Virus record (IMG/VR): IMGVR_UViG_3300032304_001272
Location: 1 to 28,269 of that record
From: a virus
Length of the DNA stretch: 28,269 nt
Direction: 5' to 3' (one strand)
Below, one piece after another: positions 14,375-22,561 of this stretch. Both the position numbers and the translations under genes were made by a program. A model generated the notes under the pieces. It saw nothing but the letters and a program-made list of their open reading frames with translations. It did no database searches and was not told the origin of the DNA. How positions within the stretch are numbered: position 1 is the first letter of the stretch; each line of letters begins with the position of its first letter.

Positions 14375-16722
14375 TCGAACCAAGTCAAAATCTACAAGAA
14401 ATTTTTGAAAAATCCGTAAATGTGGCTAAAGGCCTAGGACATGAGTATATCACCATTGAACACCTCATATTCAGTATCATGGACGACGAGGACTCTTATA
14501 AACTACTAGAAAGTTTTGGTGCTGATGCGGCATTTATTAAAACCAATATAGAACACTATCTAAAAAACAGTCTTAACGATATCAAGATTGCAGGACCTAA
14601 TAACAAACCAAAAAAAACCAATTCTGTTGAACGATTGCTTAATCGCTGTTTTACACAAGTACTATTCAGCGGTAGGCAACGCATGGAGATAGCAGACGTT
14701 ATTGTCAGTGTGCTATCAGAAAAAAATAGTTTCGGTTATTACTTTCTCACCAAAGGCGGTGTGACCAAAGAAAAATTCATAAAGTATTTCCAAGAAAATG
14801 TACAGATCACTGAAGAAGAAACTGTGGAAACTAGAGTAGTGGCATCAAATCAAATAGATCGTATCCTGAATCAATTCTGTACTAATCTCAGTCTCAAAGC
14901 CAAACAACGCAAGATCGATCCAGTTATTGGTCGCGAAGAAGAAATAGAAAAAATACAATTAGTATTAGCTAGAAGAAATAAAAGCAATGTGTTGATGGTA
15001 GGTGATCCCGGTGTTGGTAAGACTGCTATTGCAGAAGGTCTTGCTAAAAAAATCCATGATAAAAAAGTACCTAAATTTATACAAGACCATCAGGTATATA
15101 CGTTAGACATCAGTGCATTATTGGCAGGGTCTAAGTATCGTGGAGATTTTGAAGAACGTGTAAAGGCTGTGTTTGCTGCACTAGAAAAGAAAGGCAAAAT
15201 TATTCTGTTCATTGACGAAGCGCACATGATGCAAGGAGCAGGATCATCCAGTCAAGGCTCTAATGACATGGCAAATATGTTGAAGCCTATGCTGACCAAA
15301 GGGGTGATCAAACTGATTGCATCTACTACTTGGGAAGAATATCGCAAACATTTTGAAAGTGACCGTGCGCTGATGAGACGCTTTCAACGTGTGACCATCG
15401 ATGAGCCTACTGCTGAAATGGCTGTGAAAATTCTCAAAGGACTGAAAAAGTACTACGAATCTCATCATAATGTAAAAATATCAGATGCTGCCATTGATCA
15501 GGCTGTGAAATTAAGTGTGAAATATATGGCTGATAAAAAACTTCCGGACAAGGCCATTGACATTATAGACTGTGCATCGGCAAGATATAAACTCAAAGAT
15601 GACGAGAGCATGGAGGGTGTGGAACAGATCGTAGACATAGAACAGGTCACATACGAACTATCTAAAATGATTAACATGCCTTTGGAAACTGTAACCCAGA
15701 AAGAAAGTAAAAATCTCAGCGATCTTGATCAACAGATGAAGGGAGTGGTATATGGACAGGACAAAGCAGTAGAAGGATTACTAGATAAAATTTTTGTTTC
15801 GCAGGCAGGTATGAAAGCACCTAATAAACCCATAGGCTCATTTCTGTTCCTTGGTCCCACAGGCTGCGGCAAAACTGAAACTGCCAAGCAGCTAGCAGAC
15901 AAGATGGGCATGCAGTTAGTGAGATTTGACATGGGAGAATATCAGGAACAGCATTCTGTAGCTAGATTAATAGGAGCTCCTCCAGGATATGTTGGCTACG
16001 AGGACAATGCAGGTGCACTGATAACTAAACTGCAAGAACATCCTAATTGTATTCTACTACTGGACGAAATAGAAAAAGCTCATCCAAATGTCAGTAATGT
16101 ATTGTTGGCTTTCATGGATAATGGTTTTGTCACTGGATCTAACGGCAAAGTTGCTGATGGACGCAACAGTATACTGATAATGACCAGTAATCTTGGTGCT
16201 GCGGATAACGAACGAAACACTATTGGATTCGGTGATCTAGAACGAGAGGGTGAGGACGACAAGGCTATTAAAAAATATTTCAGTCCAGAATTTCGTAATA
16301 GATTAGACGCAGTAATTAAATTCTCAAAGCTATCCAACGAAACTGTGTTACAGATAGTAAAGAAATTTGTTGCCGATCTTAATACTCAACTCAAGGACAA
16401 AGGCATAGAAATCTTGCTTAATGCCAAAGCTATTAGGTGGTTAGCTGATCGAGGCTATGATAAAAAAATGGGTGCAAGACCGTTGGCAAGATTGATTGAT
16501 CAGGAAATCAAGAGCCCGTTGAGTCGTCGAGTATTGTTTGGGGATCTAGTCGACGGCGGCAGAGTCACTGTTGATGTTGTAGATGATAATCTCAGCTTTA
16601 CTGTGACTGAGATTCCAAAACCGTTGACCAAAGAACAGAAAAAACTTCTTAGAATCAATAGAGCTGCGACAACCAAGGACAGTGAAGATGTTGAAGTACA
16701 AAACCAAATCAACCAGTCGTAA
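14371..16722 (+). CDS. clpA: ClpA-like AAA+ unfoldase
   Basis: This 783-residue protein has a Clp N-domain (EPSQNLQEIFEKSVNVAKGL, then EYITIEHLIFS) and two AAA+ modules. First: Walker A GDPGVGKT at 211-218, Walker B with D282-E283. Second: Walker A GPTGCGKT at 495-502, Walker B LLLDEIE at 562-568. There is no long coiled-coil M domain, which separates it from ClpB. An IGF tripeptide at 618-620 (NTIGFGD) sits just before YFSPEFRNRLDAVI, the position of the ClpP-docking loop (IGL) in ClpA. It therefore should pair with host ClpP; no ClpP gene is seen. It may feed host or phage proteins to proteolysis. Length fits ClpA (758). Confidence 0.88.
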   Translation: MIEPSQNLQEIFEKSVNVAKGLGHEYITIEHLIFSIMDDEDSYKLLESFGADAAFIKTNIEHYLKNSLNDIKIAGPNNKPKKTNSVERLLNRCFTQVLFSGRQRMEIADVIVSVLSEKNSFGYYFLTKGGVTKEKFIKYFQENVQITEEETVETRVVASNQIDRILNQFCTNLSLKAKQRKIDPVIGREEEIEKIQLVLARRNKSNVLMVGDPGVGKTAIAEGLAKKIHDKKVPKFIQDHQVYTLDISALLAGSKYRGDFEERVKAVFAALEKKGKIILFIDEAHMMQGAGSSSQGSNDMANMLKPMLTKGVIKLIASTTWEEYRKHFESDRALMRRFQRVTIDEPTAEMAVKILKGLKKYYESHHNVKISDAAIDQAVKLSVKYMADKKLPDKAIDIIDCASARYKLKDDESMEGVEQIVDIEQVTYELSKMINMPLETVTQKESKNLSDLDQQMKGVVYGQDKAVEGLLDKIFVSQAGMKAPNKPIGSFLFLGPTGCGKTETAKQLADKMGMQLVRFDMGEYQEQHSVARLIGAPPGYVGYEDNAGALITKLQEHPNCILLLDEIEKAHPNVSNVLLAFMDNGFVTGSNGKVADGRNSILIMTSNLGAADNERNTIGFGDLEREGEDDKAIKKYFSPEFRNRLDAVIKFSKLSNETVLQIVKKFVADLNTQLKDKGIEILLNAKAIRWLADRGYDKKMGARPLARLIDQEIKSPLSRRVLFGDLVDGGRVTVDVVDDNLSFTVTEIPKPLTKEQKKLLRINRAATTKDSEDVEVQNQINQS

Positions 16723-17365
16723 ATTCTATAAAAAATGGGTATATAAAATCGGTCTCAAAATCGAAGGCTGTGTTATTCTACGAGGTCGTCCTATAAGTAC
16801 CGTGAAATCTGTGTTTGGTCAAGACATGGATGAAAAAGTATTTTATCCTCAATGGCGGAATAGATCTTACGTAGATCGACAAGGCATTATTCGATTCTGT
16901 GATTTTATGGAAAAATTTCCTACAGACAGCTATGCTGTGAGAATAGAAGATAATAGATTAGATGTGTATACAAATGATCAAGATCTGTACGAAACGCTGT
17001 CGTTGACCTGTGAAGAAAACATCATTCACAGATTCTATCCAGATACAGATGATCTACGCCTATTAAACAGTTCACCGCATGTAATTGTTGTTAATAAACT
17101 TCCTAAAAATAGATATAATTATAGGGTGTATTTGCTGCCCCACAAGATGATCAGAGAAGATAAAAACAAATACATAGATTGGATCAAAGCACAGGATTCT
17201 AGAATAACATGTACTCCTGCTCTAGAAAGATGGTTTTACGCTACTGATTGGAACTGGGATCGAAGATATGTGTTAGTTGAAGATGAAGCCACTGTGTTAA
17301 TGATGAAACTGCGCAACGCTGAGGTTGTTGGCACAGTATATAAGTTTGTGATCAGCGATAAATAA
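16688..17365 (+). CDS. Hypothetical protein
   Basis: The product has 225 residues. The ATG at 16688 is preferred over a GTG at 16682 because AAGGA lies about eight bases upstream. It overlaps the clpA-like gene by 35 bases. The N-terminus is very basic (MLKYKTKSTSRKFYKKWVYK), and the remainder is alpha/beta with many aromatic residues (FYPQWRNRSYVDRQG, ERWFYATDWNWDRRYVLVED). No membrane segment or enzyme motif is recognised. Its co-transcription with dnaJ and clpA suggests early expression; it could be an adaptor or an unrelated rider gene. Confidence 0.6.
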   Translation: MLKYKTKSTSRKFYKKWVYKIGLKIEGCVILRGRPISTVKSVFGQDMDEKVFYPQWRNRSYVDRQGIIRFCDFMEKFPTDSYAVRIEDNRLDVYTNDQDLYETLSLTCEENIIHRFYPDTDDLRLLNSSPHVIVVNKLPKNRYNYRVYLLPHKMIREDKNKYIDWIKAQDSRITCTPALERWFYATDWNWDRRYVLVEDEATVLMMKLRNAEVVGTVYKFVISDK

Positions 17366-17368
17366 CAG

Positions 17369-17734
17369 ATGAGCAGAGAAACCATTGTAATACTGTCAAA
17401 TATAGCCGACGATAGTCAGCCTTCTACATGGCAGTATAGTAACAAACATATAGGCGCAGGCTACTATAAGAACGGCAATGGCGTTCATACTATGACCTTT
17501 GAGCTTAATGATTTCAAAGGCAGTATTAAAGTACAGGCTACTCTAGACCTAAATCCTGGAGTCAACGACTGGTTTGATGTAGTATACGATTCTGCAGATG
17601 TGAATCTCACAGCTCTTGACAGCACCCCGCTTAACTCTAACGCAGCCTGCACATTTACAGGCAAATTTGTGTTTATACGTGTGGCCTATCAGTTAGAACA
17701 AGGCACAATCACCGAAATCCGGTATAATCAGTAA
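17369..17734 (+). CDS. Small beta-rich hypothetical protein
   Basis: This protein has 121 residues. The ATG lies five bases after the previous stop. The sequence is beta-rich, with MTFELNDFKGSIKVQATLDL and FTGKFVFIRVAYQLEQGTI, like a jelly-roll or fibre-associated domain. There is no signal peptide or cysteine pair. It could be a virion surface protein or a ligand-binding domain; function is unknown. It is the last gene before a late-promoter-like motif. Confidence 0.55.
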   Translation: MSRETIVILSNIADDSQPSTWQYSNKHIGAGYYKNGNGVHTMTFELNDFKGSIKVQATLDLNPGVNDWFDVVYDSADVNLTALDSTPLNSNAACTFTGKFVFIRVAYQLEQGTITEIRYNQ

Positions 17735-17746
17735 ACTGTTTCAGAC

Positions 17747-17754
17747 GATAAATA
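17747..17754 (+). promoter_or_regulatory. T4-type late promoter (GATAAATA)
   Basis: GACGATAAATA stands in the 44-base gap before the gene at 17779 and repeats the core found before 9336. It matches seven of eight bases of TATAAATA. It would start the internal-protein-like block. Confidence 0.5.
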
Positions 17755-17778
17755 TAGTATGACCTCCCGAGGAATACT

Positions 17779-19353
17779 ATGAGAGACTTGTTATCTAAGT
17801 TAGACGCTATTGTTAGCGAAACAGAATTAAAAAATCCTAAAAATCTTCAGGATAAACTCAACGCATTAGCAGATCTTGAAAAGGATCCTGTAGCCAGCGA
17901 CGATCCAGAAATCAGCAGCGCAATTACACAAAAAAAATCAGATCTTGAACGTGAAGCCAAATCCAAAGGATTTGAGGAATCATTTGAAGTAGGCGATGAG
18001 TTTGGTATTAGTTTTTCTGAAGATCACGAAATCGCTACTACTATTGTAGACATCCTAGAAGACGGTATTGTTATTGAGCTAGATGACACAGCATTAGATA
18101 TGCTGACTAATGAAGGTTTGAATTTCTTAGAAGGTGAACTAGAAGAAAGTGTAGCTGGTCCTAAAAAATGCTGGAAAGGTTATAGAAAGACTGGTACACA
18201 ACCTGGTACCGGTAAGAACGCAGGCAAGCGTGTAAACGACTGCGAAAAGATCGGTGAAGATGCTGTAGAAGAAAGTGGTCTTCAATACTATACCGGAGTT
18301 AAGAAACACGGTGAAGAATACATGAAGAAGGCTGCGGCTGCAGGTCGTGCAGGTGCCAGCCAGAAAGAACTTGGCGCACTCAAAGACAAGTACAGTAAAG
18401 CTCATAAAAATGAAGATCACGGTCCGGAGAATCCAGATGCACCTGTAAACTACGGCGAGTATGATCGTGAAGGCGACATGGCCAAGGATGATTTGCGCAC
18501 CATCGACGATGCTGTCGAAGAACTATACAGCATTCTACGAGCAGATGACAATCTTCCAGAATGGGTACAAAGCAAGATCACCAAAGCTGTAGACTACATT
18601 GACACAGCTCGTGATTATATGAAAGCACAGAAATACGAAGAAGGTGTGGACGAAGATTCTTTAGATTCCATAAGAGATAAATTACGAAACCAAGGGTTAG
18701 GCAGTCCGAGGTCTTCAAATGATTTAGATCGATTTGAAAAAGAAAAAGATTTGCGTACCGACTATACTCTAAATTCTATAGCTAACCGTTCTAAAGAGGA
18801 CAATGCTCGAACTCAACACGAAATTGATGTTCTAGCACATAAACTTAAGAGAATGGACAGAGATGATGATGATTGGAAAAAAACTTTTGACATGATGAGA
18901 GATAGAATTAATAGATATCAATGGTCAAGTCAACGCGATGTAGATCCAGAACAATTAAAGAAAATTACCGATATAAAATATGAGCCACAAAAGCAAAATG
19001 AAGCTGCCCAGGCCAAGACTGATGATAAGTTGCGTCAATACTATGCTGACTTGAAAGCAAAGAAACAAGCCGAAAAAGATAAACAACAAGGTGTGGCGGA
19101 AGGCGATGTCGACGAAGCCAAATATCAAGGACGTGAAGTTCCACTGGGCAAGAAGATGGCCGGCGATGTCAAGAAGTCCAAAGTATATGTACGCAAGCCC
19201 AACGGCAATATTGTCAAAGTAAACTTTGGCGATAAAAAAATGCGTATCAAGAAAAGTAATCCTGCACGTAGAAAATCATTCCGTGCCCGCCATAACTGTG
19301 CCAATCCAGGTCCTAGACACAAAGCCAGGTACTGGTCTTGCCGGAGCTGGTAA
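17779..19353 (+). CDS. Modular charged virion/internal protein
   Basis: The 524-residue protein is hydrophilic and built of modules. The N-terminal MRDLLSKLDAIVSE resembles that of the protein at 23434 and may be a targeting peptide. Residues 131-155 form a Cys-bounded basic module (CWKGYRKTGTQPGTG, ending in NDC). Residues about 174-210 (YMKKAAAAGRAGASQKELGA) are helical, and the middle is coiled-coil-like. Then comes a GVAEG linker (438-442) and a C-terminal basic module with NPARRKSFRARHNCANPGP and a W-S-C end, which I recall from many marine T4-like phage proteins. AGGAATA precedes the ATG. A capsid-internal or core protein is inferred. It overlaps the next gene by one base (TAATG). Confidence 0.6.
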   Translation: MRDLLSKLDAIVSETELKNPKNLQDKLNALADLEKDPVASDDPEISSAITQKKSDLEREAKSKGFEESFEVGDEFGISFSEDHEIATTIVDILEDGIVIELDDTALDMLTNEGLNFLEGELEESVAGPKKCWKGYRKTGTQPGTGKNAGKRVNDCEKIGEDAVEESGLQYYTGVKKHGEEYMKKAAAAGRAGASQKELGALKDKYSKAHKNEDHGPENPDAPVNYGEYDREGDMAKDDLRTIDDAVEELYSILRADDNLPEWVQSKITKAVDYIDTARDYMKAQKYEEGVDEDSLDSIRDKLRNQGLGSPRSSNDLDRFEKEKDLRTDYTLNSIANRSKEDNARTQHEIDVLAHKLKRMDRDDDDWKKTFDMMRDRINRYQWSSQRDVDPEQLKKITDIKYEPQKQNEAAQAKTDDKLRQYYADLKAKKQAEKDKQQGVAEGDVDEAKYQGREVPLGKKMAGDVKKSKVYVRKPNGNIVKVNFGDKKMRIKKSNPARRKSFRARHNCANPGPRHKARYWSCRSW

Positions 19354-19688
19354 TGTTATTAAAAGAAATGTTCAGTGCCATTGGTGCACCCAAAGACGAG
19401 CAACAAGAAATCGATTGGCTGGATGATTTAAAATTTTTCATCGACAACGATTCGAAAATGCTTGACCAGTATTTTTTCCCTGCAGTGCAGCGTCATTGTG
19501 CGCACAGAGGCAATCCCAATGTGTTCAAGGTATATATCCGGCCGTTAGAAAAGTGCATGGGTCATTATTGCGACAAATACGATGTTGATGATGCAGAACA
19601 AAAGTTTCCCAAAGACAAGCTAATAGACTTGGCCAAACGCATTGCCGACGAACAAGAAAAACACATAGAAAAAGGCGACTACGATTAA
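19353..19688 (+). CDS. Hypothetical protein of marine T4-like type
   Basis: This protein has 111 residues. The ATG at 19353 overlaps the previous stop (TAATG) and is preferred over an upstream TTG. It begins MLLKEMFSAIGAPKDEQQEI and contains DWLDDLKFFIDNDSKMLDQY and FFPAVQRH, a pattern I recall from marine T4-like phages. Three cysteines occur in the middle and a helical Glu/Lys tail follows (LAKRIADEQEKHIEKGDYD). It is mainly helical. The MLLKEMF start resembles MLLRQLFEA in the next protein. Function is unknown. Confidence 0.6.
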   Translation: MLLKEMFSAIGAPKDEQQEIDWLDDLKFFIDNDSKMLDQYFFPAVQRHCAHRGNPNVFKVYIRPLEKCMGHYCDKYDVDDAEQKFPKDKLIDLAKRIADEQEKHIEKGDYD

Positions 19689-21157
19689 TGCTGTTACGAC
19701 AACTGTTCGAAGCTGAAACCAAACATGTGACATTCTGCTTTGGCCGGATGAATCCACCTACCATCGGTCACAAGCAGGTGCTTGATACCATGAAAAGCCA
19801 AGGCGGAGAAATGAAAATCTTTGTAAGTCAAAGTCAAGACAAAAAGAAAAATCCACTGGACTATGGTACTAAAATAAAGTTTATCAAGGCGATGTTTCCT
19901 CAATATGCCAAGGATGTGGTAGAGAATTCAGCTCTAAACACTATTGGCAAAGTAGCCAGCTATCTACATGAACAGGGATATAACGCTGTAACATTCGTTG
20001 CAGGGTCAGATCGCCTAGAGGACATGAAAAATCTTCTCACACAGTATAATGGCGTGGAAGGCAAAGCGCACGGATTTTATAAATTTGATGTTATTGATTT
20101 CGCCAGCAGTGGAGACCGTGAAGATGGTGCTGAAGGTGTAGCAGGAGTCAGTGCCAGCGGCGCTCGATCAGCTGCTGCCAACAATGACTTTGAAGGTTTC
20201 CAAGAAGCCACAGGTGCCGGAGAACTTGCCAAACCGTTGTTTGCTGCGGTACGTAAAGGCATGGGCATTAAGGGAGAAGTAGAAGAAGATATTAGTCGCA
20301 GGAGCTTTTTAAGGGGAGCAGGAGCATTAGCAACAGGTGCTGCACTAGGAGCCACAGGTGCTAACGCTCAAACTTCAGGTGAAGACTTTCTTCCAGACAT
20401 TGTTGCTCATGTAAGATTCAAAGTTGATGGTAAAGAAATTACAAAAGATATTAATTTAGGAACAACATATAAATCTCCAAGAGAAGCGTCAGAAGCTCTT
20501 GAAAAATTCTTAAAGTCTAAAGGTATTAAATATTACGAATATGATCTCGAACGTGTAAAACCCAAAGACGATGACTATTTAGATAAAACTCCATATGCCG
20601 GCAATGGCGCGGGCCGTATTGACAAGACTCCTGCGGTTGGTAATAAATCTAACAGAAATTACATGTCTGCAGAAGATTGGTTCGGTGGATACAAATCTAC
20701 CGGCAAATGGTTTTTAAAGAAAGACGGCGATGTGATTCGCACCGTAAACGGTGAACCATTTACATTCAAAAGTAAGGAAGATGCACTTAAATGGGCAATG
20801 AAAAACTACAAAGTCAGTTATGAAAAACAACGCATTATCCCAACTACAAATCCTGATAAAAATTTAATAACTACAGAAGCTCCGATTGAAATGGATCCTA
20901 CTGATCCAATGGATCCGATGATTTACGGACACGATAAAGCTAATCCTGCAAAACTAAAATATCGTATGTTACGTGCTGCTGGACAACTAAAAGATCTTGC
21001 GGCTCGTGCAGAGAATGCTGACCCCAGCGAATGGCAGATCATGGCTCGTCAATTTGAAGAATTAAAAATGAACATAGAACAGATTCGTCATGCTTTAGAA
21101 GAATTAGGTAAAATCAAAAGCAAAGGCGGCATACGATCACGAGGCATTACATTATGA
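19688..21157 (+). CDS. Nucleotidyltransferase fused to Tat-like segment and phage modules
   Basis: The 489-residue protein has three parts. Residues 1-195 are a nucleotidylyltransferase of the cytidylyl/NMN-adenylyl type: FGRMNPPTIGH at 18-28 (T-x-G-H-like motif), FVAGSDR at 103-109, and VSASGARSAAANNDFEGF at 154-171 in the place of the usual ISGTKMR motif, although the 'SGT' is altered. Residues 203-227 read SRRSFLRGAGALATGAALG and end ATGANA, a textbook twin-arginine (Tat) signal. Residues 228-489 are phage modules, ending in a helical segment (KLKYRMLRAAGQLKDLAARA). The start MLLRQLFEAE may be a capsid-targeting peptide. It overlaps the previous stop (TAATG). Substrate and location are unknown. 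Confidence 0.6.
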   Translation: MLLRQLFEAETKHVTFCFGRMNPPTIGHKQVLDTMKSQGGEMKIFVSQSQDKKKNPLDYGTKIKFIKAMFPQYAKDVVENSALNTIGKVASYLHEQGYNAVTFVAGSDRLEDMKNLLTQYNGVEGKAHGFYKFDVIDFASSGDREDGAEGVAGVSASGARSAAANNDFEGFQEATGAGELAKPLFAAVRKGMGIKGEVEEDISRRSFLRGAGALATGAALGATGANAQTSGEDFLPDIVAHVRFKVDGKEITKDINLGTTYKSPREASEALEKFLKSKGIKYYEYDLERVKPKDDDYLDKTPYAGNGAGRIDKTPAVGNKSNRNYMSAEDWFGGYKSTGKWFLKKDGDVIRTVNGEPFTFKSKEDALKWAMKNYKVSYEKQRIIPTTNPDKNLITTEAPIEMDPTDPMDPMIYGHDKANPAKLKYRMLRAAGQLKDLAARAENADPSEWQIMARQFEELKMNIEQIRHALEELGKIKSKGGIRSRGITL

Positions 21158-21618
21158 GAGCTAGAGAGTTTATCGTAGACGCTATTTCTTTAGATAAACT
21201 AAGGTCAGCTAGCGGTCCAGCAAGTCAGGATAGTAAAGATCTTGTCTCTAGACTCAAGCAAAGCATGCCATCGAAGCCACGCAATTTTATTGCCAAAAAT
21301 GCTACCAAAGGCGGTGCTGGTGCACACAAAGATAAAAAACGGGCAGATAAGCGAGGTGACGTTAAGCACAAGCAGAAACAGTTTGCTGAAGGTGTGGCGG
21401 AAGGTAAAAGTCTTCAAGACTACGTAGAAGCAGGTGTATGCCCCATATGTCATGGAGACATGGTCTCAGAAGACCAACTTGAAGAAGGCAAAAAAGATGC
21501 CTGCTATCACAAGATCAAAGCTTCGTCTAAGGTTTGGCCTAGTGCATATGCGTCAGGACGGTTGGTACAGTGTCGCAAAGCCGGTGCTGCCAATTATGGC
21601 AAGGGCAAGAAGAAGTGA
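21154..21618 (+). CDS. Modular Cys-containing internal-protein candidate
   Basis: This 154-residue protein starts with an ATGA overlap. The N-terminus MRAREFIVDA is like the capsid-targeting peptide of T4 internal proteins. A basic stretch (about 44-77) leads to a GVAEG linker (80-84). Then come a possible metal site, CPICHGD (96-102), and a C-terminal module CYHKIKASSKVWPSAYASGR with a second Cys (LVQC, 140). This C-terminal module recurs in marine T4-like proteins as I recall. DNA binding or zinc binding is possible. A packaged-protein role is inferred. Confidence 0.55.
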   Translation: MRAREFIVDAISLDKLRSASGPASQDSKDLVSRLKQSMPSKPRNFIAKNATKGGAGAHKDKKRADKRGDVKHKQKQFAEGVAEGKSLQDYVEAGVCPICHGDMVSEDQLEEGKKDACYHKIKASSKVWPSAYASGRLVQCRKAGAANYGKGKKK

Positions 21619-21983
21619 GAGCATACGAGTTTGTCACTGAGAAGTGGACTAAAAAATATAAAAAGTCCATAAACTGTTCTAACCCCAAAGGGTTCAGTCA
21701 ACGAGCTCACTGCCAAGGTCGTAAAAAATCAGAAGACATAGAACCCATAGATGAAAATCTGCGTAAGTGGTTCAAAGACAAATGGGTCCGCTTTGGTCCA
21801 GATGGCAAGATACGTGGCGACTGTGCTAGAGATAGTGAGAAAGAAGGCAAGCCCAAGTGTCTACCACAGAGCAAGGCTCACGCACTAGGCAAAAAAGGTC
21901 GTGCCACTGCTGCTGCTCGCAAACGTCGTGAAGATCCTAATGCTAATCGTAAAGGAGCAGCTAAAAATGTCAGAACTAAATGA
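21615..21983 (+). CDS. Small basic modular protein, DUF5872-like C-terminus
   Basis: This 122-residue protein is read from GTG at 21615 (GTGA overlap with the previous stop), which gives [20 protein letters not shown]. That N-terminus matches the neighbouring MRAxEF starts, so it is preferred over upstream in-frame codons. Next is the module [19 protein letters not shown] and then [20 protein letters not shown] with [17 protein letters not shown], which resembles the DUF5872-type basic domain. The C-terminus is a Lys/Arg-rich tail. With its positive charge it could bind DNA and be packaged in the capsid; both are inference. Confidence 0.6.
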   Translation: MRAYEFVTEKWTKKYKKSINCSNPKGFSQRAHCQGRKKSEDIEPIDENLRKWFKDKWVRFGPDGKIRGDCARDSEKEGKPKCLPQSKAHALGKKGRATAAARKRREDPNANRKGAAKNVRTK

Positions 21984-22320
21984 ACTAGAAAAAATGGTTG
22001 AGATCACAGAATCAGCAAAGCACAAAGTAATAGATCTTCTCATGGAAGAAAATAATCCCAATCTCATGTTGCGCACATTTGTGCAAGGTGGCGGGTGCAG
22101 TGGATTTAGTTATGGATTTACATTTGATGAAATACAAAATGAAGATGATTTTGAATTTTCACTTAATGAACAATATAAGGTAGTGGTTGATGCTATGAGC
22201 ATGCAATATCTACAAGGTGCCGAAATTGATTATCAAGAAGATATCACAGGTAGTCAGTTTGTGATTAAGAATCCCAATGCACAATCAACCTGCGGTTGTG
22301 GAAGTTCATTCTCAGTATGA
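21967..22320 (+). CDS. A-type Fe-S cluster carrier (HesB/IscA/ErpA)
   Basis: The 117-residue protein has the A-type carrier signature: Cys44 in [13 protein letters not shown], and Cys109/Cys111 in STCGCGSSF near the C-terminus. AITESAxxKV-like start ([15 protein letters not shown]) and [16 protein letters not shown] are also typical. The ATG at 21967 has AAAGGAG ten bases upstream. It overlaps the previous gene by 17 bases. These proteins bind a [2Fe-2S] or [4Fe-4S] cluster and pass it to client enzymes, or bind iron. In the phage it is an auxiliary metabolic gene, perhaps supporting host Fe-S enzymes during infection. It sits inside the internal-protein-like block, which is an odd place. Confidence 0.85.
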   Translation: MSELNELEKMVEITESAKHKVIDLLMEENNPNLMLRTFVQGGGCSGFSYGFTFDEIQNEDDFEFSLNEQYKVVVDAMSMQYLQGAEIDYQEDITGSQFVIKNPNAQSTCGCGSSFSV

Positions 22321-22508
22321 AACAATACAGAGTCACATACAAAGTAGATACCGGAGAAGGAGACGATTGCGTCTTAGATCCCAATGATTCGTTGAATAAA
22401 ATCAAAGATCAAATGTTTTTAGGCAAGGTACCTGGTATTGATGTTTATGAAGTTTATCCGGAGGACAATGGGTATGACACTCCAAAAAATCCTTACAGCG
22501 GCGTATAA
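22317..22508 (+). CDS. Small hypothetical protein
   Basis: This 63-residue product starts with an ATGA overlap on the A-type carrier gene. It reads [18 protein letters not shown], then [20 protein letters not shown] and [10 protein letters not shown], a compact alpha/beta pattern without recognised motif. One Cys is present. The tight coupling to the Fe-S carrier might indicate a joint role, but nothing in the sequence shows it. Confidence 0.5.
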   Translation: MKQYRVTYKVDTGEGDDCVLDPNDSLNKIKDQMFLGKVPGIDVYEVYPEDNGYDTPKNPYSGV

Positions 22509-22561
22509 TAATTTCATTGATGCATTGACTCGCTTTGGATGCGGCCTAGGAGGAATCCCCT

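Noticed and set aside
17357-17364. GATAAATA just before the ATG at 17369
   Set aside because: It comes from Asp-Lys-stop codons and is only five bases from the ATG, too close for a transcript start ahead of the gene.
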